Part shown: piece after piece, positions 25,537 to 38,499 of the stretch
How positions within the stretch are numbered: the first letter of the stretch is position 1
How the letters are laid out: each line of letters begins with the position of its first letter
DNA from: Onchocerca volvulus
Taxonomy: Eukaryota; Nematoda; Chromadorea; Rhabditida; Onchocercidae
Reading direction: 5' to 3'
NCBI GenBank assembly: GCA_000499405.2
Contig: HG738139.1
Coordinates: 10,564,616-10,628,615 of the forward strand
DNA length: 64,000 nucleotides
Program-made: the position numbers and the translations under genes
Notes under the pieces: model-generated
Databases searched by the model: none
What the model was told of the DNA's origin: nothing
Seen by the model: only the letters and a program-made list of their open reading frames with translations

Positions 25537-28500
25537 ATGTCTACATTGTATACGTGTTCAATTAGTGGTGAACCAGCGGAGGTACCCGTTGTATCGCCTA
25601 TTTCTGGAAGAGTTTTTGAAAAACGACTTATTCTCAAATATATTAATGAAAATGGTACCGATCCATTTAAAAATGAAACGCTTACTGTAGACCAGGTAGA
25701 TATCACTATATTTTGACGATTTTTTTAAGCAAAAGTTTGCAAATTTGGAAATTCGTAGATTGCAACAAAAATATTGTATGTTTTTCATTATATATTATCT
25801 TCCGGTATTCTGTTTTTGACTCGTTTTTACTTCGCAGTTAGTTGAAATCAAGACTGATGTCGCGAATGCGATGCCACGTACTATTACGGCAACATCAATA
25901 CCATCAATGCTGAAAGTATTGCAAGATGAATGGGATGCGTGCATGCTCAATAGTTTTATGCTACGTGAACAACTGCAAAATGCACGCCAAGAATTATCAC
26001 ATACATTATATCAAGTTAGTTAATTCATTTAGCAGTGAATATAACATGGTAATCCTATCCTTCCTTCCATAGTTTATATTATGTTCTTTCTAAACTCATT
26101 TTGTGTTACCCCTTTCTCATTTTTTTTTTTTTTTTTTTGGTCACTGAAGCTTAATTTGAAAAATTTTTTCAAGTAATATTATGTTATGGAGTAATATTAT
26201 ATGCATATTAAGCACTGTGCAAAATTGTAAAATTTATTATTAAATGATGAGGTTCAGCGAAAAATTAAGATTGAGAAAATGTTTAGTTTTAAGAATTTCT
26301 TAGAATTTCAAGAGAACTTACTTATTTTTTCTTTTTCTGCAGCATGATGCTGCTTGTCGTGTTATTGCGCGTTTATCGAAAGAATTGAATGCTGCACGTG
26401 AGGCGCTTTCAACACTGAAACCACAAGCAGCGGTTGATGTTGGCAGTATACAGGATGAAATGGAAACGGTTGATGAAGGTATCTTTTGTATATTTTTATA
26501 ATATATCTCGAGCACTATAATATTCGAGTAGCTGGCATATTATATAATTATTTTCCAGCTGCATCCATGTTAAGAAAGCCTTTCGGAATATTTCTATTTC
26601 TTCAGGTGTTCAAGGAATCAATGAGATGGTGTTGAAAAAGTTACAAGATAAAGCAGCTACGTTAACAGCTGCACGAAAACAACGTGGAAAGAACTTACCG
26701 GAAGCATTGTCGAAACCGGAAATGGTGAAGACATTCGTGCAGATAGCGTGCCATACCGGAATTCATAGCACAAGTGTGCCTGGATTGACGGCTCTTGACG
26801 TCCAGGTGATTTTAAATGTTAATTGAGCTTAAGATAAGTTATCGAAGAAGCTGCATAGAGATGAAGTTTTTATGAAAAAGGATAGATAACAACAAATTAT
26901 TTTCCAGGACAATATGGTGCTAACAGGTGGAATCGATAAAGGTGTCGTTTTGTTTAATAGTGAGACAGAAACAGTTACAGCAACATTCAAAGGACATCAA
27001 AAAAAGATTTCGGCCGTTATTCTACACCCAACGAAAGAAATATGTCTTTCATCATCTTCTGATGGACAGGTAGTGTTTAAATGATAGAAAAATTTGATAA
27101 AAAAAAAAAAAAGAAGATTTATATAAATTTCAAAATGCAAATTTAAATCGAAAACAATGCATTTATGGACTGGATTTCTTTTTTTTTTGAGAGAGAAATG
27201 ATGAAAGATAATGCATTGCAATTCCAAAAATCTTTCTTAATTCATGAAATTATTGCTTCGATAGTAAAGACTAAAAGTTCCTGTTGTAGGTCCTCAATTA
27301 TTTTGTAATGCGTTTAGGTTCGAATTTGGTCTATCAAAGAGGAAGCTTGTCGTCATGTAATTGAAACTCATGAAAGTGCTGTCGCAGATATATCATTGCA
27401 TGCCACTGGTGATTACGTCCTTTCTGTTTCCAATGATTCTTCTTGGGCTCTCTCTGATATTCATTCCGGAAAGACTCTTTGCAGAGTAAGTTTTTTATTT
27501 TTTAGACTTCAATTTCCTGTTTGAGAATTTCTGAAATATTGCGAGTCTTAGGAACTATTGTTTTTTAAGTTCGGAATCAGTGCTTTGATTCCTATTTCTA
27601 AGTACTTCCTCTTTTTTTTCAAGATTGCAACTGTTATTCGGTTGTAATACCTAATGGACGATGATAAAGATCGTTTGTGCATGCAAAATATACCCTTTCA
27701 TTATAGTATCATTTAATATTTTTCTAATTTAGGTGCAATCCGATGATAAAAATAAGGTGCCAATTTGCTGTGGACAGTTCCATCCAGATGGTCTTATTTT
27801 TGGTACTGGAACGGCGGATTCCATAGTAAAAATTTGGGATTTGAAAGAACAAACAAATGTTGCCAATTTTCCAGGCCACCAAGGTTTCTTCTTATTTTAT
27901 TATTTGTTATTATATCTTATTTTACTGCTGAAATATTAAATCAAATTGAGAAAATGCAGTTTAGTTTTCTGAGAGTCTCGGAAAAATAGGTTTTTGATGT
28001 AACATATTCTTTTTACTCTTTGTTCAAGAATAAAATTTTGAACTTCATCGCATATTTTATGTCCCAGATCACTGTAGAGAATTTAATACCTACCAAAATA
28101 GATATGGGAAAACTTTCCCTGCATTATTAATCAAGATGTGAAAGTATATTTGTAATTTTTAATGTGGTGTTACTCGCTTTCCTTAAAACGTAGTTCAACT
28201 AAAACATAGTTGATTCCGCTGCAAATTGAAAGCAAGCTAAAATTGGACATAAAGAAAATAATTGAATGGAGATGATTTTTTAAGGTATGGTGAAAGCAAT
28301 CGCATTTTCTGAAAATGGTTACTATTTGGCAACAGGAGCGGAAGATGGTGAAGTGAAATTATGGGATTTAAGAAAATTGAAAAGCTTCAAAACAATGACA
28401 ATCAATGAAGGAAAGCATACGGTCTGACTCTCACCATGAATTTTTGATCTTTCACATTAAATTTAAGCTAAGAAATGTCTAGGATGGAGTGAAAGATTTT

Positions 28501-28999
28501 CCAACTGATATGCAGAAACAATATAAAAAGTTATTCCATAACATTAATTATTGTACTAAAATTATAAGTAGATTGCCCAACTATATTAGTTTCAAATGTC
28601 ATAGAAAACATTCAGACTGAGTAAATATTTATCGATGGGATTATCTTAAAGTGCTACAAAGACTTTTGTGTAATTATAATGCTCTAATATCATTGTATCG
28701 AATTTGCAGTTTAGCGCGATTGAATGTTGGAAAAGTTATTCCATTTTAATTCAAAAATATAGAATAGACGTTGCTTGATTTTACAGCTTTCGGGAATTTG
28801 CTTCGATCAGTCAGGTACTTATTTGGCAGTGGCAGGAGCTGATGTGCAAGTAATACATGTTAAACCGTGGACAGTACTTTCTACATTAGCGGAACATAAA
28901 GATGCCGTTACATCTGTGCGGTTTGGACGTGATGCACACAGTGTTCTATCGGTTGGTATGGATCGGTCATTACGCATCTATGCTCCGTCACAACAATGA
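25537..28999 (+). CDS. PRPF19: Pre-mRNA-processing factor 19 (PRP19), U-box E3 ubiquitin ligase
   Basis: Exons 25537-25695, 25838-26014, 26343-26478, 26606-26805, 26908-27069, 27318-27485, 27733-27883, 28285-28421 and 28787-28999 join in frame to 500 aa (human is about 504). Residues 1-~70 are the U-box ([20 protein letters not shown]...NGTDPF). Residues ~75-150 form the tetramerising coiled coil ([27 protein letters not shown]). Residues ~210-500 are a WD40 propeller ([65 protein letters not shown]). PRP19 is the core of the NineTeen complex. It stabilises U5/U6 in the activated spliceosome by non-degradative ubiquitination and also acts in DNA repair. Near-continuous identity to the animal protein makes this call firm. 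The stop at 28997-28999 is followed by a 3' region without genes until about 29780. Confidence 0.97.
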
Positions 29000-29784
29000 T
29001 CGGACTTTTCATTTTGGAAATGTTTATTTGCAAATATGTCAGTTAAATTTTATTTGAATTCTGTCAAAGTACTGAATTTGATTTCCGATCTGCGATCTTC
29101 AGTCGATTGAATTCAAAACATTTCTTTAATTTTGTTTAATTTTTTTCGTTTCATTTTTTTGAATATTTTTGTAAATTCATCTAAGCAATTTCTGGAGTTA
29201 CTGAAATAATTTGCGCCTAAAACATCATACCTAACATGTAAACTCAGTAGTGTTGCTCTGATTTATCATTAATTCCAAAGCATTTCAGGAAGTATTACTA
29301 ATTCGTTTTTTGTTTGTTCATAATTTCATGCATATCCTAGCAATAGCACGAATAGCAATCAGTTCAAAAAAAAATTGTTCTTTAATTATTGTTAGTGACT
29401 AAATTCTCTTATCAAAATAGATATTTTATGATTGTTTTATAATAAGTGTTCAGAACTAGCTAAAATCCTATGATGCTGTGTTGTTTCAACAAGCTATTAG
29501 TAATATATATGGCATGGTAATCTCAGAAAAAATACTGAAGCCAAGATAGAAGTTGAATTTCTTCGTAATAGACTCATCAATTAGTCAACAGGAGATCGGA
29601 AATTCTGGCTCTTTATTTTAGCTGGAGTTGTACCATTGCTTAAAAATATACTGCGATGAATGTTTATGAATTTCAGTATGAAACCTTTCTCAAGTTTGAT
29701 GTTTTTCAATTTTACTGTTTTATTTTACGTTACAATAAAATTTCTTGATAAAATGAAAGCACTTGTTTTGATGTATTTACAGTA

Positions 29785-30237
29785 TTGATGTCTGCTAAAG
29801 CTGAAGTACCATTTTGTAAGTTTTGCTGAATTTATTTTTACGGAATCCGAAAATAAGAATAACTTTGAGAACAATTATATGCTTTTTTCACTTATTTTTA
29901 TTTGTAATTTTTGCATGAAGGAAATCTTGAAGTAATCGATCAGAGGGAGTCATTTTATTGTGGAAATTGTTTGAATTCGATCATTGCAATTGAGACGAAA
30001 GGCAGAGATTATATATCTCTCGTGCTGGGAAAAGTATGTTGACTCGATAACTGTAATATGTAAAGTCTGACATACAAATCTACTATGGCTTCTTATTTGT
30101 TAATTAAGCAATGTATATACAAATTCTGTGTGAGTAGATAAATGATTTTGCGATTAAAGATTCTAATTACAGTATCTCCGACTATTTTGTAGCCATCTGC
30201 ATCAATGGTTAAAATTAAAGTGGCAGATAACGCTTGA
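29785..30237 (+). CDS. Possible tiny ORF upstream of the SUMO protease (model uncertain)
   Basis: Between PRP19 and the protease lie three coding-like pieces. An ATG near 29787 opens Met-Ser-Ala-Lys-Ala-Glu. A Cys-rich piece at about 29935-30031 contains FYCGNCLNSIIAIETKGRDY. A piece at 30193-30237 ends ...SMVKIKVADNA and stop. The last two join in phase (donor 30032, acceptor 30192). The first joins in frame only if the donor after GAA (near 29804) is used with an internal CAG acceptor near 29958; the more obvious sites create a stop. The stop lies 14 bases before the protease ATG. It could be a ~50-residue protein or just an upstream ORF in the protease leader. I recognise no family. Confidence 0.3.
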
Positions 30238-30251
30238 AATTATTGCGTTGC

Positions 30252-33200
30252 ATGGGGAATCGACCATATCGATACTCGGTGTATGGAAATAAGCGGAGAA
30301 GATTGGAGCCTATGGGGCAACAAATGGTTTCGACTAGTATATCGACTTCTAATGATGATTATAACGGCAATTTTGGCTTTTTCGGTTTGCTTTTATATAT
30401 TGTACAGTTGTTTGTTTTCTTTCGAGTTCCAAAAAAAAAGAAAAAAAAATCAACATAATTTAATTAATTTGACCAAACTATTCACTTGGTTAAAAGATTT
30501 CAACTTTTGAAGCTTCGAATTTATAGGCCTTATGACAAAATTTTTTGCACCAGTAACAAATCTTTTTCGATCATCAGTTAAAACAGTGACAACTGAGGGA
30601 ATGTGCAGTTCAAATTGTAATTCTACTTTTTCTGGACATTTGAATAAACGGTCAACAAATGGTACTGCCCAACGAATCCAAGAGAAAGGAGCCAGTGAAT
30701 CAATGAGTATGGTATTTCAATTTTTGTAAAATTATAGAAATTCTAGAGAAAAGATTAAATAGTTATTTCACTTCATAAGAGTCAAGTTAGGCCTTTCTTA
30801 CTCTTTGAGCATGAAAATTTATTCAAATGATTTTTAAATTCACATAAGAACATTAGAAAATATGCTCCAGAAGCTTCATGCAAATCAAAGAGAGTCTTTG
30901 ATATATTATTTGAATAAACAGTGATAACTTTGAATATCATTAGTAATAGGTAAATTAGTCGGAGTAATTGCAAGTTTTTTTTTTCTTTTCTGATGCTTAA
31001 TTATATAATCTAATGAATCACTGCACCAAATAATTTGTTGATGTCTTTCATAGTTATTTATTATTGTGATTCGAGAAATATTCATATATCGTATTTAGCT
31101 GGTGAGGATGATGATCTGGTAATTATTGAACAAGAAAATTCTGTATTGTGTTCTTTGATTTCAAAACAAGGTTTCTATCTCACACTTATTTTTTTGTCCC
31201 TACTTTTTTTTTTTTTGGTTCTTTTTTTAATTTTTGAAAGTTTTCATTTTTCAAATTGCTACTGACTTTTAGATTTATATTCCGATAAAAGCACTGCTGA
31301 GCAATTGGGGAACAAAGAAAACGAAAAGAAAGAGATATCGAAAGATTCAGAAGATGGGATTTTAGTTGAGGAAAGAAAGAAATCATTAAATGTGTTAGCT
31401 GCAACGCCAGCACGGGGTAAAAGTTAATTTTTTCACTTGCAGACAATAAAATATTAGACCTTTATAAATAAAATATGGATGAAAAATTGAATAAAATAAG
31501 AAAATGAAAGTTGTTAACTGATAAAATGTAAGAGAATCATTTGTAATAAATAAATTCATGAGGAATTACAACTGGAAACAATGTTGATCTTGGAAATAGA
31601 ATGTGGCAGGTTTTTAAAAATTTCATCAAAAAACATTATAATGAAATTTGTGGAAACAATTTAAAAAATTGAATAAAATATATAAAAATCAACGAAAAAA
31701 AAATCTGGGGGTTTTTATTTTTAGCTGCTGATAAGGAAGTTTTTCGAGAAAGCAGTTTACTGGATGAAACGTTGAGGTACAATTCTCCGTCACCACAACC
31801 AGAGCACAGTATAAGCCAGCAAATTTCACCATTACTTTCACGATCAGGTTCCCTAATTTTTATTTCTATTTGTTCAGATGCATGCATTTCGTAGAGTTAA
31901 ATTGATTGAGATCTGATGCAATGGCATTTTTTTTTTTTTTTTTCTATTTCAGTATTCTTCAAATTGAATAATTCTTTCTTTCTGCGGACTTCATTTACGT
32001 TCATTTTCAAAAAAATTCGAACATTTTAAGAAAGTTTTCAAAAAACAAAATATGATTCAATCGTAGCCACTTTTACTGGATATTTTAGGTTCAGGTATCT
32101 CATCGGATAAATGGGAACGTCGGCGGACATCATCTTCATCCAGGTATTTCTTTTAACCTTGATTTAATATTTTAATGTTCAATATTTAGGAAATCGAAAT
32201 TTCAGAATTCAGTTGAGAAAGTTGTTTAATTTAACCAATACAGATTATCAGAATTCAAATTATTTTTGTAGAGCTGTATTTAAATTTATTCGTATTTCAA
32301 TAATTGCAGGAATATGTTTTTATTGAGTCGTTATTCACCGTACAAGATTTTTTTATCGAAGAATCTCCATACTAATAGAGAGGGACGTTTTGATAGACAG
32401 GCCAATGTTAGTATATCTATAATTTTATTACTTGTTATATCAAGCTCATTAATGAAATGGGACATAAGAATTCACTGCTTACATGGTTCATCATCAATGA
32501 TAGTGATATTAAATTGTCATTTAATTTGTGCAATTTCAGGTAGTTGATAAGGAAAGTAAAGAACGCTACAGAAGATTTTTGGAAGAAGCGGGTATACTTA
32601 AAGCAGGCATAGCGCTTTCCTGTTGTAATGAAAGGTATATTTTGATTCGTTTTTAAAAAGGTCTAGAAGTGATTTAAAGAGATTCAGGAGAAACTGATTT
32701 TCTAATTTCAGGAAGCGATCATCCAAAAGAACAAATTATCTTGAACTATTACAGCGAGGCCAGTCTGCATTGAATTCCGTTTCACAGAGTAATTCTTCAT
32801 CAGCAAGTTTATCTCGAAGAGGATCCACGACAACAATTAGCTCCAATAATATCACTTTAGTAGAAGAAAAAAACAGTAGTGATAGTGAATTCAGCGAAGA
32901 TTCAAACTGCAACATTCAGGAAACAAAACACTCTGGAAGCAGGTTAGCATTTTAAAGATATTATTTTCTCCATTGTGCTGGCTGCAAATTATAAATCATA
33001 ATGATATTCTAAAACTTTAGAATATCACTATGATTTATAATTTGAATTTTAATGTTGTATTTGAGATTCTAGATCTGAGCATATTTCAGAGATGAAGTTT
33101 GTATTGTTTGGGATACAAAGCATCGTGATGATTTTAAAGCCTTATGGGAAAAAGAAAAGAACATGAAATTATTGGCAGAGCATCGTTTAGCAATGCATCG

Positions 33201-35022
33201 TCAGCAAGCTACTCTAAGGGATCGTCGTGCCAAAGAGCTACAAATTCAGAAGCGTTTAATGTACTACTTTTCGTTAACTTTCCGATTTCAAATTTTATTT
33301 TACAGCGGTATTTTGCAGCATGTGTATTATTTATTTGCAGAGAAGAAGCACGACGGGATGAGGAATTAAGTTTGGAGGAGCAGCTAAGAAGAAAGCTTAC
33401 TCTCACCGGTTATATTTTCCGGTCACGAAAGGCAAAAGATGAATTTCCGGGTACGTTTTCATCATTTATTGGCAAAGGATATTTTAGTTTGAAAAAGTTG
33501 AGTCCTGAGATTTCTAATACTTGAAAAAAATTTTTTTCGTCACGGATCGATTATCGAAATTTAAGAATTGATGTTGTAGAACTTGATGATGAAGCTGTAC
33601 TGCTGGTTGAACGTGCTTGGGACCGAAAATTGCCACTAAGTGAGAAATTATCTGATGAGATAACGCGGAAAGATTTGCTAACATTGAAAGAGCTTGATTG
33701 GCTTAATGATGAAGTAATCAATTTTTATATGAATCTCATCTGTAAACGCTCAGAAAATGATGAAAGTTTACCAAAGGTAAATTTTTGCAATTATATGAAA
33801 TTAATTGATGTTTAAAAAATATGCTGTAGTGTTTGAAAATTGTCAATATTAGAAAAAATAGATAAAAATTGTATTAGTCAATAATTAGCATTTTGCTCTT
33901 CTTAGTATCGTAATTGTATGTAGATCTTGGCTTAAATTATGCAATTTCCTAATTTCAGAGTCATCTTCTAATCTCTTTTTACTTTAGTGAATAGTTTTAA
34001 TGACGAAAACAGTTTTATCTGTTCAGCTTTTCTGCAGTTTGCATTTTTGCTAATCATTCCTTCAAAAACTTGGTAGAAAATTTTCAAGTAATTTTCGCCA
34101 TTTCCCATTTTCTAAATATTTTTGAATCAAAATTGGAATATTTGATTCTAATTTTGTTGGATCAGTTAACTATATGAGATTCAAGTAATTGTTTAGGTAT
34201 ATGCGTTCAACTCATTTTTTTATTCTACATTGAGTAGCAAAGGATATGCATCTGTTAAGCGTTGGACGCGCAAAATTGATATATTTGCGTACGAATTATT
34301 ATTGGTTCCTGTTCATTTGGGTGCTCACTGGTGTCTTTGTGTAAGTATACTTTTTTAATTTTGTTGTCTTTTTAAAATAATGTTTTATATTTTGAGACAT
34401 TATTTATCTATTGTTTCGAAAATTTCAGGTTATCGATTTTAAAAATAGGATAATTGATTACTATGATTCAATGGGTGGTAGCAATGATCATTGCTTGGAT
34501 ATATTGAGGTAATTTCCTTTGATTATATTTTAATAGTTTTTAAATAACTTATTGTTTCAAATATTTTTTTTTTTAATTTCAATTTTTTGTTGAATAGTAA
34601 TCTATTCAAACATATCTTAATTCTATCCTTTCTTTGGACACTTTTCGTTGTTTCAGCGAATATCTTTGTGAGGAATCATTGGACAAAAGGAAAAAAGAAT
34701 TCGATCTCAGTAGATGGCAGCTTGTGAATCGTGACGTTAGTTTTTTAATGGTTGAAGGAAAAATTCAAGCCTTCCTGTTTCTCTTTAGTTTCGGGAAAAT
34801 TTTAGAGGTAAAAAATTGTCAAAGAGTCTTTTTGAGATAAATCGAAATGAAGTCGAATTTCAGGATATTCCGCAGCAAATGAACGGTAGTGATTGTGGAA
34901 TGTTTGCATGTAAATTTGCAGAATATGCATCACGACGTGCTCAGATCTCTTTTAATCAGCAACATATGCCATATTTTCGTGAGCGAATGGTTTACGAAAT
35001 ATGTCAAAAAAAGCTTTTGTAA
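30252..35022 (+). CDS. ulp-1: SENP1/2-type SUMO-specific protease (ULP1 homologue)
   Basis: Sixteen exons: 30252-30384, 30527-30706, 31099-31170, 31273-31416, 31725-31847, 32089-32143, 32310-32406, 32540-32634, 32712-32942, 33090-33260, 33341-33450, 33580-33776, 34197-34340, 34429-34508, 34657-34735 and 34864-35022. They sum to 2070 nt, 689 aa, with every junction in phase. Residues 1-~400 are basic/Ser-rich and poorly conserved, as is usual for regulatory N-termini. A charged helix precedes the C48 peptidase domain (~470-689): [21 protein letters not shown] (catalytic His580), YYDSMGG (Asp597) and [12 protein letters not shown] (Gln642, Cys648). The His-Asp and Gln-Cys spacings equal those of SENP1, so it should be active. 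ULP1/SENP enzymes mature SUMO and remove it from targets, typically at nuclear pores. The symbol follows the nematode orthologue by inference. Confidence 0.94.
32985..33044. repeat. Near-perfect 29-bp intronic hairpin
   Basis: CAAATTATAAATCATAATGA... (32985-33013) pairs with 33016-33044 with one mismatch and a 2-base loop. It lies in the intron between protease exons 32712-32942 and 33090-33260. It could be a very small MITE or a precursor-like hairpin. Confidence 0.85.
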
Positions 35023-35132
35023 TTCAAGAAATCATGTATTATAATATAAGTGGGGTCGATGTCTTGACTGTTCACTTATTTTGGCAATCTTTGGCCGGTT
35101 TTTTTCACCTGATTGTTCTGTCGAAAAATTTA

Positions 35133-35231
35133 TCTGTATTCACAGAATAATAAATAATAAATTCTTCTGTAATTACAGAATAATAAATAGTAAATTATTC
35201 TGTAATCATAGAATAATAAATAAGTTAGTGT
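35133..35231. repeat. Three 33-bp tandem repeats with palindromic cores
   Basis: Units start at 35133, 35166 and 35199. Each begins with TCTGTAATTACAGA or a near variant (the middle copy is a perfect palindrome), followed by ATAATAAATA. They lie 110 bases after the protease stop, so probably in its 3' UTR or just beyond. Confidence 0.85.
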
Positions 35232-35942
35232 TTTCGCATTCAATGCTCTCAAAAAAGCACTGCATCAAAAAAATGTCTATTAAACTTCCCATGTCATATG
35301 ATTCAATTATTGATTTAAAGTCACTTACCAGTTACTTATCTCATCTCGCTTTTTTGAAAGACATATAATGAAAGATTACACAACACATATACCTGTTTTA
35401 CGAATTTTATTCAAAACAGATTCTTTCAACTCTTTGATATTAATTTTAAATTTCATTGTTGGTTCATTTGTTGTGAATCGTATTGAATGAATATTTATAG
35501 GTTGATATAATTTTTATATTTGACATTATAAACTTTTTCAATGCGTTCTTTTTTTTTTTTTTTTTTTTTTTTTTATTCTCTGAATATGTTCTACGTGCCT
35601 TCTCAGTAATATTGAACTATTTCAATGAATAACCGAACAGTCGGGAAATAGACTTAATTGATATTCTCTTCTAGCTTATGATGTTTAAGTCGGCAGGAAA
35701 TTTGATCAGTACTGAATAAGATTGTGCTAAAAAGTTGAGCATTTTTGTCCCGTCATATTCATTTCGTGTGGAATTTTAAATAAATTTCGTGACAACCATG
35801 AGGTTGAAATTTTTCGATAGTATTTTCACTCGGCAGTGTTGGCTATCGTGATATCAGCACACAGTAACTTAGTTTTTTCTGTAAATTTATGGAAAATATT
35901 ACTATAGGAAATAATCTGTGTTCATTTTTTATACAATTTTTC

Positions 35943-38499
35943 ATGATTTGGATGAATAAATCTGAGGCAGAAGTACTGCGTTCGAATATTGACCATATCA
36001 AGGATGGCATTGTGGATTTAGCAGCTGGTACTGTGGGTAAATTATTTCTGTGTTTCTTGTTCTAATTTATTTACCAGAGCATTGTATATTATAGTAACCT
36101 CTGGATTGTTGTGCTTTTTTGAATTAATATTTAATTTGATTAAGATCTTTCCATTCTAATTCTTTATGCATTATATCAGATGATAATTTTGAAGGTGGCA
36201 TTGTAAACGTAGCTGCGGGACAACCGTTAGATACTGTGAAAGTTAAAATGCAAACATTTCCAACTTTTTATCCAAAAGGTATGCAATGCTTTGAATCAAT
36301 TCTACGAACAGACGGTATTCGAGGGTTATATGCCGGTTTGTTCTTTTAAATTTATTGGAAAAAAAGTAAGAGGGACTGTGTATGTTGCCAACTGTATTTT
36401 TTTTTAATTGTATGATTTGGTAATAAAATTTGAAAATTAAGTGTGTTTTCTGGCTAGAATCCTTCCTAGTTTCTCAATCTAACTTTTACAAAAATATGTT
36501 TAAGTTGATAAGTAACAAATGAATGAATATTTTTGGTTCGAGCAGTTATTGGATATGTTAAATATTTTTAGGTACTGTACCAGCTTTAACATCGAATATC
36601 GCCGAAAATGCCATTCTTTTTACTGCTTATGGATATTGTAAAAAGGTTAATTAATCACTTTCTCACGCCTTTTTCTTCTATAAGTCAATGCATGATACCA
36701 AATCATCACTCAAATTAAAATATGCGAAAGTGGCATCATCATTCAGTTTTATTTTCTTAAGATTATTAGGATCTATTGAAGCAGCATGTTGAAGGGATTG
36801 CTATTGAAATTGAATTTTTCTTTTAATGGATAAGTTAGAATTTTCCTTGGTATCCGTTAGTCCATACTAGTTTTCTTCATATAGAATTTTAAACTAGTCA
36901 GTCAACTGGTTTCAGATTCAAAAAGAGTTTTAAAATAGGTTTCATTTTTAATAAATTTTGATTCATAACATTTTTATTCAGCATAACATTCTTAGATAGT
37001 TGCATTTGCTGTTGGACGATCAGAACTGGAAGATATGACGCCTATTGAAAATGCTTTATCCGGCTCGTTGGCATCCATTTTTGCAGCAGTGGTTATTTGT
37101 CCTACTGAACTTGTCAAATGTAGATTGCAAGCCCGAAATGAAGCTTTTCCTGGAATACGAAGGTAAATGTAATTCATTTACTCGATTTTTTGTTAAAGAA
37201 TAAAAACTCATGTATTTATGAAATTTTAAACACATATAACAGATTCATCAAGTTTGCCTCAAATACTGGAATTAAATTGTTCTCTTGTGTAGGAAATTTC
37301 TAAGCTTTGTGATGTTATTATACTATAAAAAGGAATTATACAGCAACCAGTTATGTAGTGATGCTGAATTATTTCCTGTTTAAAATATTAATTTTAAAAT
37401 GGGTTTCCATCTTCAAATTTATTTGTGAATTTTGATTAGTTTTAAAATAATGACTGATCTTATATTTCAGATAGTTTTTTGATTTATGGTTTTAAGGGAA
37501 TAGTAACTTTGCCATCATTTTTATTGCGAAGTTTAATTTTAGGCTTGGAAACAATTTGAATTTGCTGCAATTCTATTCATATTGTTTTAAACTTTTGCTT
37601 ATGTTCCACTTGGTGAAGAAGTTCATTTGAGAATTGAAGTTGCTTTATAACTGATCCAAAGTTTTTCTAGCAATCCATTTCCAATATGTCGTGATATGTA
37701 TCGAACGAGTGGATTAAAGGCCTTTTATACGGGTATGTTATCAACTCTGTATCGTGAAATGATTGGATATTTCCTTTTTTTTGGTGCATATGAGTTATCC
37801 AGGTTTTATTTGACACCAGAAGGAAAATCGAAATCTGAAATTGGTTTGTTTTTATGTCATGTTCTTTATTTTAATACATAAAAAATTATTATAATCTCAA
37901 ATTTATAAACATTCCAACAATCTTATAGACATTTCTTTGTAAGTTTCTTCTGTTCTTTAGTATAAATTCTTTAAAATGAAAACTGTGGGAAATCAGAATT
38001 GTTTTCAGGTATTTTACGGACAGCATTATCTGGAGGAATCGGTGGTGTAACGCTGTGGGCTGCCGTTTATCCTGTGGATGTTGTTAAATCGCGCATGCAA
38101 GTTGCTGGATCAGGAAGTTTCACTAATATATTTCGCAGTATCGTCAAAAATGAAGGTACTGCATTAATTTATTAATATTTTTGCTGAGAATAAATAAAGT
38201 TTAAATTATTAAAATTCGAAATGCAAAATGTTTTTGCAATTCTTCAAACCATTTTTAAGAATTGCAATTTCGTAATTCATATTTTATATTCCATAAAGGA
38301 TGATCTTTGCTTTAGTTGACCTTTGATTCATTAAATTACTCATTTCATCTTGACAATATAGACAGCAATACTCTATTGAGGTATACGAACACTATACAAT
38401 GGATTAACATTTACATTGGTTCGTGCATTTTGGGCAACTGGATGCCTGTTTGTCACTTACGAAAATTCGAAGCTGTTATTTAAAGCGTGGTTGTTGTAA
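35943..38499 (+). CDS. Mitochondrial ornithine carrier, SLC25A15/A2-like
   Basis: Exons 35943-36036, 36195-36335, 36572-36645, 36996-37162, 37671-37843, 38009-38155 and 38381-38499 join to 304 aa (ORNT1 is 301). Three carrier repeats show the Px[D/E]xx[K/R] signatures QPLDTVKVKM, CPTELVKCRL and YPVDVVKSRM. The second half of repeat 1 (GTVPALTSNIAENAILFTAYG) and REMIGYFLFFGAYELSR match ORNT1 closely. The family exchanges ornithine and citrulline across the inner mitochondrial membrane. The start could be Met at 35889, 35943 or 35952, all in one frame. The second exon has two in-phase acceptors (after 36180 or 36194). The later one gives AAGTVGGIVNVAAGQPLDT, which fits the family; the earlier would insert five residues. 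Confidence 0.92.
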
